Assembly: GCF_004353525.1 (NCBI RefSeq)
Contig: NZ_CP085524.1
Span: forward strand, 1,956,142 to 2,020,141
Reading direction: 5' to 3'
Length of the DNA: 64,000 nucleotides
DNA from: Zhaonella formicivorans
GTDB lineage: Bacteria; Bacillota; DUOV01; Zhaonellaceae
Each line of letters begins with the position of its first letter. The stretch's first letter is position 1. Below are positions 59,084-64,000 of this stretch, in pieces. Position numbers and translations under genes: made by a program. The notes under the pieces are model-generated. The model saw only the letters and a program-made list of their open reading frames with translations. It made no database searches and had not been told where the DNA came from.

Positions 59084-59923
59084 TTAAATTACAACCCGAC
59101 TGCCGACATTATTAAGAAAAAAACCTTCTCCCAACGCTCGTTTAAAACGTGCCGCCGCCTCAAAACCGGTACAATGGGATACACCCAACCTTTTTACTCC
59201 TATACGTTTTAAATGCCAAACAGTAGCCTCCATTTGCTCAGCCGTAGCCCGCAATAAATGGGTACCGCCAATTACAGTGTCAATGGCTGTTACCCCTGTT
59301 ATTTTTTGTGCATGTTCGATGGTATTGATTAAACCTGAGTGGGCGCAACCAAGTATAATAACTAACCCTGCCGGTTCTACTATTACCAATGCTTGATCGT
59401 CCAATAAAAGGTCAGGAACCATTCCCGCTTCAGTTACAGTATAAAGACCCGGATCAATTGTTTCGAAATTATTTTTTCGGGGTATTTCCCCTGTAAGCCA
59501 AATACCCGGGTAGATTTCCCTGGGCTTAGCAGAAAGCTGAAAAACCGCCCCCAGCTTTTCCAACTCCTCTTTAGTCCATCGTAAACCAATCTCAACAGGT
59601 TTTGTACCAGGTGCAATTCTAAATTTTGGAGTAAAAATATCAGGGTGAGCAAAAATTGAAAGGTGCCGGTTTTGGCGCAGCCTAAAAAACTCGCCCAACC
59701 CTCCGGTATGATCGTCATGCCCATGGCTCAAAATTAACGCGTCAAGGTTGGCCAAATCAATCTTCAGTGCATTGGAATTACTTCTCAAAGCTAAACCTTG
59801 CCCCGTGTCAAATAATAGATTCCTTCCCTCCCGAGCAATGTGAATCGCCAGACCATGCTCGGCCACCAGCCCCCGTTTCTCAACAGAATTTTCCGATAAT
59901 ACGGTAATAGTAAGATGGCTAAT
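59084..59923 (-). CDS. MBL-fold metallohydrolase (MptA/RFA-P-synthase-like group)
   Basis: The metal motif is SHGHDDHTGG. Later ligands are in LGCAHSGLINTIEHA and the C-terminal VSHCTG. The family N-terminus (TITVLSENSVEKRGLVAEHG) is encoded upstream of the first ordinary start, a GTG at 59866. No ATG, GTG or TTG exists between this region and the preceding stop. An AUU at 59923, six to eight bases after GGGGGTG, would give the complete ~279-residue protein. Such proteins often sit near Mrp/NifX genes; substrate unknown. It converges on the Fur gene with 10 bp between stops. Confidence 0.75.
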   Translation of the reverse strand: MSHLTITVLSENSVEKRGLVAEHGLAIHIAREGRNLLFDTGQGLALRSNSNALKIDLANLDALILSHGHDDHTGGLGEFFRLRQNRHLSIFAHPDIFTPKFRIAPGTKPVEIGLRWTKEELEKLGAVFQLSAKPREIYPGIWLTGEIPRKNNFETIDPGLYTVTEAGMVPDLLLDDQALVIVEPAGLVIILGCAHSGLINTIEHAQKITGVTAIDTVIGGTHLLRATAEQMEATVWHLKRIGVKRLGVSHCTGFEAAARFKRALGEGFFLNNVGSRVVI

Positions 59924-60192
59924 TTAAAACACCCCCACTCTGTTTTGCTTCTCACAGCGTTAATCCAATTTCTGCTATTTCCCCTCTTGCCAAAATGACA
60001 ATGGGAAAGTATAAACATCACACAATAAATTTTTGAATTTCCCTTACAGGTTTGTAAAAAATGTCCTGTTCTGTACCTAATTGTTTTATGCTTTCCAATG
60101 CAATAAAAAAGAGGCATATTGGCAATAAATGCAGCAAATTATTTTTTAAACTACACTTTTTCATTGCCGGAGGGGGCTCGGCCTTTTTACAA

Positions 60193-60552
60193 TTATTTTT
60201 CTTCGTTCTCAGCTTGCGGCTCATCATAATTTAATTGCTTAAGCCTGTTTTCCATGTCCTGTAAATAGTTTTTAATGGACTCAACCTGTTGCTTCAGGAA
60301 TGAGTATTGCTGTTCCTTGTTCTCTGGTTCCCCTGCAGGGCCCATATACATAGCTTCCCATTCCCCTGGGGCAGAGTTTCCACCGGACAACCATGTTGCC
60401 CAATTGCGCCACCGCCAGCCCCTACCGGCACCGCCTCTGCACCATGGCGCCCCATACCTCTGCGGTCTAACTTTGTAGCCTAAACAATAACCTCTTCCCC
60501 AGCCTGTCATTGGTCCTAACCCAGCTGGGCCAGTTCCATCACCACGCGGCAT
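60193..60552 (-). CDS. DUF5320 family protein
   Basis: 119 residues. The Gly/Trp/Arg-rich N-terminal half starts MPRGDGTGPAGLGPMTGWGR, which defines DUF5320, and continues with GYCLGYKVRP. The C-terminal half is a coiled coil (YSFLKQQVESIKNYLQDMEN). GGAGGTGTAATAG precedes the ATG. Found next to Mrp, NifX and DUF134 genes in many anaerobes; function unknown. Confidence 0.88.
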   Translation of the reverse strand: MPRGDGTGPAGLGPMTGWGRGYCLGYKVRPQRYGAPWCRGGAGRGWRWRNWATWLSGGNSAPGEWEAMYMGPAGEPENKEQQYSFLKQQVESIKNYLQDMENRLKQLNYDEPQAENEEK

Positions 60553-60570
60553 CTATTACACCTCCCTTTT

Positions 60571-60622
60571 TATTATGGTCATATGTTCATTTTTAGTATA
60601 GATCTATTATGGACATATGTCA
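60571..60622. promoter_or_regulatory. Pair of operator-like direct repeats upstream of DUF5320
   Basis: TATTATGGTCATATGTTCA at 60571 and TATTATGGACATATGTCAA at 60605 differ at three or four of 19 positions and are 34 bp apart. Each contains a near-palindromic GnCATATGnC core. They lie 19-70 bp upstream of the DUF5320 start, overlapping the expected promoter. Confidence 0.6.
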
Positions 60623-60800
60623 ATTATTTAGAAAAAATTTTTGTGCATACATTCTATTCTTTTCTTTTGCAGTATACACGCAATTTCATTAGGTTTGCTA
60701 ATATGGCCGTTTGAATACCACGCGGTTGGCATGACATCCGCCCGAGCAGAACAGTTTTACCCAGCATGTAAATTAAAAGCTTATTCCGGATCTTAATAAG

Positions 60801-60840
60801 GCCTTGGAAAGTCCTGAAACTTGAGAGGACTCGCCAAGGC
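60801..60840. other. Strong isolated hairpin in the 60553-61030 gap
   Basis: GCCTTGG (60801-60807) and AGTCCT (60810-60815) pair with AGGACT (60826-60831) and CCAAGGC (60834-60840). That is 13 bp with a 2x2 internal loop and a 10-nt loop. No U-run follows on either strand. The rest of this 478-bp gap holds the repeats at 60571-60622, the terminator at 60984, and no supported gene. Confidence 0.6.
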
Positions 60841-60983
60841 ACTTTATCTTAAGCACTAACTTTAACAAGCTCAATTTGCCCTATTAACTATAGCATTTTC
60901 TGCTGCCCACATAACCTGGTATACAAGCGTTGGAACCTGTCAGGAGGGGGTGAGTCGCAATAATATATTGCTATTTGTTTTTG

Positions 60984-61022
60984 AAAAAAGCGGCTATGCC
61001 TTAATATCAGGCAGCCGCTTTT
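60984..61022 (-). terminator. Terminator of the Mrp/MinD-ferredoxin operon
   Basis: AAAAGCGGCT and AGCCGCTTTT form a 10-bp stem, 9 bp past the mrp stop, with TTTTTT on the minus strand. Confidence 0.9.
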
Positions 61023-61030
61023 AAGTTATA

Positions 61031-61783
61031 TTACAGGTTCTGTACCAAATCAGGAAGGTTTCTAAAAATTTCATCTCTTGAATATTCTTCTATTCTGCCC
61101 CGATCAGATAAGCTAACCAGTAAGGGATCAACAGGCAATTTGCCTATTAACCTAAGATTATATCTTTTGCTCAGTTCCTCACCCCGGCTAGGTCCGAATA
61201 TTTCCATCTTTGTGCCGCACTTCGGGCAAACCAGGAAACTCATATTTTCCACCAGGCCCAAGATAGGGATTTCTAAAGTAGCGGCCATGTTGATAGCCTT
61301 TCCTACAACCATCCCCGCTAAATCCTGTGGTGAAGATACCATAATAACCCCGTTTAAAGGCATGGACTTCATCACTGTCAAGGGCACATCCCCCGTACCT
61401 GGAGGCAGATCAACCAGCAAGTAATCCAGGTCGCCCCACGCTACCTCATTCCAAAACTGCAGAACTGTGTTTGCAATTAACGGACCCCGCCAGATGACGG
61501 GTTGTTCGTTATTACTTAGAAGAAGGTTTAAAGACATTACTTTAATCCCAAGCTTTGTCTCGAGGGGTAGAAGGTAATCCCCACTCATTGCCGGAGAACC
61601 TACAAGCCCGAAAATCTTGGGAATACTTGGGCCGGTAATATCTGCATCCATAATCCCCACCTTATAACCCATACGGGCTAAAGTTACGGCAGCTAAACCG
61701 GCAACTGAAGATTTTCCCACCCCGCCCTTGCCGCTGGCTACGGCAATTACATGCTTAATATTCCTTTGACTAACCTCACCCAT
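61031..61783 (-). CDS. mrp: Mrp/NBP35-family Fe-S cluster carrier ATPase
   Basis: 250 residues. The deviant Walker A is ASGKGGVGKSSVAG, and DADITGPSIPKIFG, the LVDLPPGTGDVPL motif and a CPKCG pair near residue 195 mark Mrp. It binds and transfers [4Fe-4S] clusters. It follows two MinD-type ferredoxin ATPases and a NifX-like gene on the same strand. Confidence 0.93.
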   Translation of the reverse strand: MGEVSQRNIKHVIAVASGKGGVGKSSVAGLAAVTLARMGYKVGIMDADITGPSIPKIFGLVGSPAMSGDYLLPLETKLGIKVMSLNLLLSNNEQPVIWRGPLIANTVLQFWNEVAWGDLDYLLVDLPPGTGDVPLTVMKSMPLNGVIMVSSPQDLAGMVVGKAINMAATLEIPILGLVENMSFLVCPKCGTKMEIFGPSRGEELSKRYNLRLIGKLPVDPLLVSLSDRGRIEEYSRDEIFRNLPDLVQNL

Positions 61784-61807
61784 AATACCATACCTTTCAA
61801 TTCCAGT

Positions 61808-62686
61808 TTATAAAGCAGCTAATTCCTGAGCCACCTTGGCTTGTAAATCTTTCAGCTTGCTTTGCAATTCCGCCGGCAAATTTTCCAATAGAGACGAATC
61901 CTGGGTATGAGCCTTCACCATCCCCTGGACTACACTGCGGCTGAATGGAATTTTGCCAATCAACTTGCTGTCTCCAGCCGAGCATACTTTGCTTATCTCA
62001 TCAGTCAGCGCAGGGTTAAGGTCATACTTGTTGATACACACCAATGACTTAATTCCAAAGCTTTGAGTCAAGGTCAAGATACGCCCCAGGTCATGCAGGC
62101 CGGAGAGAGTAGGCTCGGTAACTACCAAAACCAAATCCACCCCGGAAACCGCCGAAATGACCGGGCAGCCGATACCGGGAGGACCATCAATCAGAATAGT
62201 GCCGCAACCTTGCTCCTTGGCAAGTTCCTTGGCAACAGAACGAATTTGGGCTACCAGCTTTCCTGAATTATCTTCCGCAATCCCCAATTCAGCATGAACC
62301 ATTGGTCCCTGAGCAGTTTCAGATATAAACCATTTGCCTGCCAAGTTGCTGTGTAAAGCAATGGCTTCCTTAGGACAAACCAGGGTGCAGGCGCCGCAGC
62401 CGGTACATGACAAATCATCAATAGAAAAATCAGCACTGATAGCCTCAAAACGGCATACCCTGCGGCAAGCCCCGCAGCGGCTGCAAAGTTCCGTGTTAAG
62501 CACTGCTTTGTACCCGCTATAAAAATCGGTACTGCTCACTACCTTTGGTTTTAAGACCAGGTGCAAATTAGCTGCATCCACATCACAGTCCACCAAAATC
62601 TTGTTTTTCCACAATTCGGCCAGGGCAGCAGTCACTGTGGTTTTGCCTGTGCCGCCTTTACCGCTGATAATCGCCACTTCTTTCAT
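61808..62686 (-). CDS. MinD-superfamily ATPase with inserted 2x[4Fe-4S] ferredoxin domain (downstream copy)
   Basis: 292 residues. The P-loop is ISGKGGTGKTTVTAAL, followed by an inserted ferredoxin with CSRCGACRRVCRFEA and CTGCGACTLVCPKEA (about residues 63-110), then DGPPGIGCPVISAV. Such proteins come in tandem pairs with NifX-like and DUF134/DUF5320 genes; their role, perhaps Fe-S or metal cofactor handling, is unproven. Overlaps the upstream copy by 4 bp. Confidence 0.9.
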   Translation of the reverse strand: MKEVAIISGKGGTGKTTVTAALAELWKNKILVDCDVDAANLHLVLKPKVVSSTDFYSGYKAVLNTELCSRCGACRRVCRFEAISADFSIDDLSCTGCGACTLVCPKEAIALHSNLAGKWFISETAQGPMVHAELGIAEDNSGKLVAQIRSVAKELAKEQGCGTILIDGPPGIGCPVISAVSGVDLVLVVTEPTLSGLHDLGRILTLTQSFGIKSLVCINKYDLNPALTDEISKVCSAGDSKLIGKIPFSRSVVQGMVKAHTQDSSLLENLPAELQSKLKDLQAKVAQELAAL

Positions 62687-63573
62687 TGCTCAAGCCCCTT
62701 ACTGCTTTGCCCGGCTAAAATTGTTTGAATGGCATCATAGCATGCCAAAAATTCCGACTTTAGCTCCGGAAACTCGGGCACTAAAAGTTTCCCCTGGGAA
62801 CAGAGAGAAGCAATCTGAGGGTCAAAAGGTATCTGCATCAAAACCGGTAGGCCTTCCTTAGCACAGTATCTCTCTACTTCTTTATCTCCCAAGTCTGCCC
62901 GGTTCAGCACTACCCCGTGAGGCAAACCAAGTCTTTTTACCATCCCTACAGCTAACACCAAGTCGTGCAGCCCAAATGGTGTCGGTTCCGTAACCAGCAC
63001 TACAAAGTCGCTGAGCCGTACCCCCTCGATCACCGGGCAGGAACTGCCGGGGGCGACATCAATAATAGTAACCCTATCTCTGCTAACGAATCGGCGCAGA
63101 GCTTTAATCACAGGCGGCGACTTAGCCTCGCCTTCGTTTAGTCTGCCTTCGACAAAACTTATGTCTCCTGCTTCTCCCATGCTGATTTTTCCTACAGCCC
63201 GGCTTCCCTCCAGCAATGCTTTTTGCGGGCATACCAGGAGGCAAGCTCCACAACTGTGGCAAAGTTCGGGAAACAGCATCACATTTTTTTTGAGTACGAT
63301 CAAAGCGTTGAAATTACAAACTTTGCGGCACTCACCACAGCCGTTGCAAAGCTTGGGGTCTACCTCCGGCACCATCACCCGTACGGTGTGTTCTTGAGTG
63401 ATCTCAGGTTTAAGGAAAATATGTCCGTTTGGTTCTTCAACATCGGCATCGATATATTTGACTTGCCCGTCCAGTGCAGAGGCTAAATTAACGGCAAAAG
63501 TGGTTTTGCCGGTACCACCCTTGCCGCTGGCCACAGCAATTACCGGGTGCTTTTTAGTGGCCGCCGCACACAT
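62683..63573 (-). CDS. MinD-superfamily ATPase with inserted 2x[4Fe-4S] ferredoxin domain (upstream copy)
   Basis: 296 residues and clearly paralogous to the next gene. The P-loop is ASGKGGTGKTTFAVNLA, the ferredoxin motifs are CNGCGECRKVCNFNA and CHSCGACLLVCPQKA, and DVAPGSSCPVIEGV follows. The ATG lies within the NifX-like gene (20-bp overlap), so the set is co-translated. The two copies probably form a heterodimer; this is inference. Confidence 0.9.
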   Translation of the reverse strand: MCAAATKKHPVIAVASGKGGTGKTTFAVNLASALDGQVKYIDADVEEPNGHIFLKPEITQEHTVRVMVPEVDPKLCNGCGECRKVCNFNALIVLKKNVMLFPELCHSCGACLLVCPQKALLEGSRAVGKISMGEAGDISFVEGRLNEGEAKSPPVIKALRRFVSRDRVTIIDVAPGSSCPVIEGVRLSDFVVLVTEPTPFGLHDLVLAVGMVKRLGLPHGVVLNRADLGDKEVERYCAKEGLPVLMQIPFDPQIASLCSQGKLLVPEFPELKSEFLACYDAIQTILAGQSSKGLEQ

Positions 63574-63925
63574 AGTCTTCCGTCATAGGTTGAAGCGTTC
63601 CGGCAGTGTAACCATTGACCGCCTCCCTCACAGTCACCCCTTGGCCAATCAAAACGTCGATGCCTGCCGCCCTGAAACCCATCAAAGGCCTCATGCCCAT
63701 GCCGCTCACCACAATTGCGTCTACTTTATGACCCGCCAATAAGTTTACAGGAACCAGACAGCCCCCTTCAGTATGTTCTACGTTGTTAATAACATCTACG
63801 TTGACAACCTTACCGTTTTCAATATCTATTAACGTAAAAACATCACATCTGCCAAAATGGCCTGACCGATGAGCATCAAGGCCGCCCGGAACCATTGAAG
63901 GTACTGCTATTCTGCGTTTGGACAT
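63554..63925 (-). CDS. NifX/NafY-type (dinitrogenase iron-molybdenum cofactor family) protein
   Basis: 123 residues: RIAVPSMVPGGLDAHRSGHFGRCDVFTLIDIE, then HTEGGCLVPVNLLAGHKVDAIVV and GFRAAGIDVLIGQG. This is the stand-alone NifB/NifX C-terminal fold that binds FeMo-co precursors or other metal clusters. No nif genes are present, so it likely works with the MinD-ferredoxin and Mrp proteins on another cluster. GAAAGGGGAAG precedes the ATG. Confidence 0.9.
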   Translation of the reverse strand: MSKRRIAVPSMVPGGLDAHRSGHFGRCDVFTLIDIENGKVVNVDVINNVEHTEGGCLVPVNLLAGHKVDAIVVSGMGMRPLMGFRAAGIDVLIGQGVTVREAVNGYTAGTLQPMTEDYVCGGH

Positions 63926-63966
63926 TTTTTCTTCCCCTTTCTGAACTTGCTATTTAACAAAATATC

Positions 63967-64000
63967 TTACCAATGACCTTCCACATCAGCTTCCATCACT
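63967..64000 (-). CDS. Possible C-terminal end of an upstream gene (partial)
   Basis: One minus-strand frame enters from the right edge, reads VMEADVEGHW and ends at a TAA at 63967, about 40 bp before the NifX-like gene. Eleven codons are too few to identify it, and the frame may be chance. Confidence 0.2.
   Translation of the reverse strand, partial: VMEADVEGHW

Noticed and set aside
60018-60227. 69-residue minus-strand frame after DUF5320
   Set aside because: It overlaps the DUF5320 end, has low complexity with one hydrophobic patch, and lacks family resemblance.
60654-60842. 62-residue minus-strand frame
   Set aside because: No ribosome binding site and no recognisable family, and it is crossed by a strong hairpin. 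I considered a transposase fragment but saw no convincing motif.
1-64000. CRISPR array, prophage or complete insertion sequence
   Set aside because: No regularly spaced repeats, phage structural genes or intact transposase were seen. The only mobile-element trace is the IS3-type relic near 13.9-14.1 kb.

Overview
The window looks like a chromosomal segment of a strictly anaerobic, selenocysteine-using Firmicute of the Peptococcaceae/Clostridia type. This rests on gene content, not on a marker gene. It carries strong Gram-positive ribosome binding sites, sigma-A-like promoters, molybdenum hydroxylase genes, molybdate uptake, cobaltochelatase and B12 uptake, hydroxylamine reductase (Hcp), a double-cubane-cluster reductase, several selenium-metabolism genes, and two genes read through in-frame UGA codons. 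No rRNA, CRISPR array, prophage or complete insertion sequence was seen.

Layout. (1) 1-13831 is a catabolic island of unknown substrate. On the minus strand are a PHP phosphoesterase, a GntR/FCD regulator, a three-subunit xanthine-dehydrogenase-family molybdenum hydroxylase and the E1alpha/E1beta/E2 genes of a 2-oxoacid/acetoin-type dehydrogenase, which run off the left edge. Divergently on the plus strand are a two-polypeptide PEP-synthase-like phosphotransferase resembling phenylphosphate synthase, an HPr-kinase-like P-loop protein, a metallo-beta-lactamase-fold hydrolase, a 3-hydroxyacyl-CoA-dehydrogenase-like enzyme and a C_GCAxxG_C_C protein. The palindrome ATAATCGATTAT lies at both the regulator promoter and the divergent promoter. 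A decayed IS3-type transposase ends the island. (2) 14100-22789 has a lipase-like hydrolase and then a minus-strand cluster: YbhN-like membrane protein, C_GCAxxG_C_C protein, radical SAM enzyme, TVP38-type membrane protein, a rhodanese whose catalytic cysteine codon is UGA, the two 'rSAM/selenodomain-associated' glycosyltransferases, and a triple-rhodanese lipoprotein. (3) 23016-33461 is selenium and anaerobic redox: a Mop/TOBE protein with two in-frame UGA codons, YedF, an ABC oxyanion (Phn-type) transporter cassette bracketed by two copies of a tRNA-Lys promoter region, DUF3343 proteins, a double-cubane reductase with its activase, a cysteine desulfurase, and YedE with a TusA-like partner.

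(4) 33526-36432 is a ModE-like regulator with ModABC. (5) 36755-53437 holds a cysteine desulfidase-like gene, a structured RNA candidate, a collapsed radical SAM/SPASM gene, an ABC exporter, and a long cobalamin operon (BtuFCD, CbiZ, CobN, ChlI/ChlD-like, CobO). A cobalamin riboswitch with terminator precedes it, and a second terminator-bearing leader element follows the riboswitch. (6) 53556-59923 has Hcp with an HcpR/FNR-type palindrome upstream, a DUF134 regulator, a zinc-type ABC uptake operon with a Fur-family regulator, and an MBL-fold protein. (7) 60193-64000 is a DUF5320/Mrp/MinD-ferredoxin/NifX-like cluster with a pair of operator-like repeats.

How it fits together: Mo uptake (ModABC, Mop) can feed the molybdenum hydroxylase. 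Se trafficking genes (YedE, YedF, DUF3343, cysteine desulfurase) fit with the two UGA-containing reading frames. The strongest candidates for undescribed biology are the UGA-rhodanese within the rSAM/glycosyltransferase cluster, the double-UGA Mop protein, and the split dikinase island.
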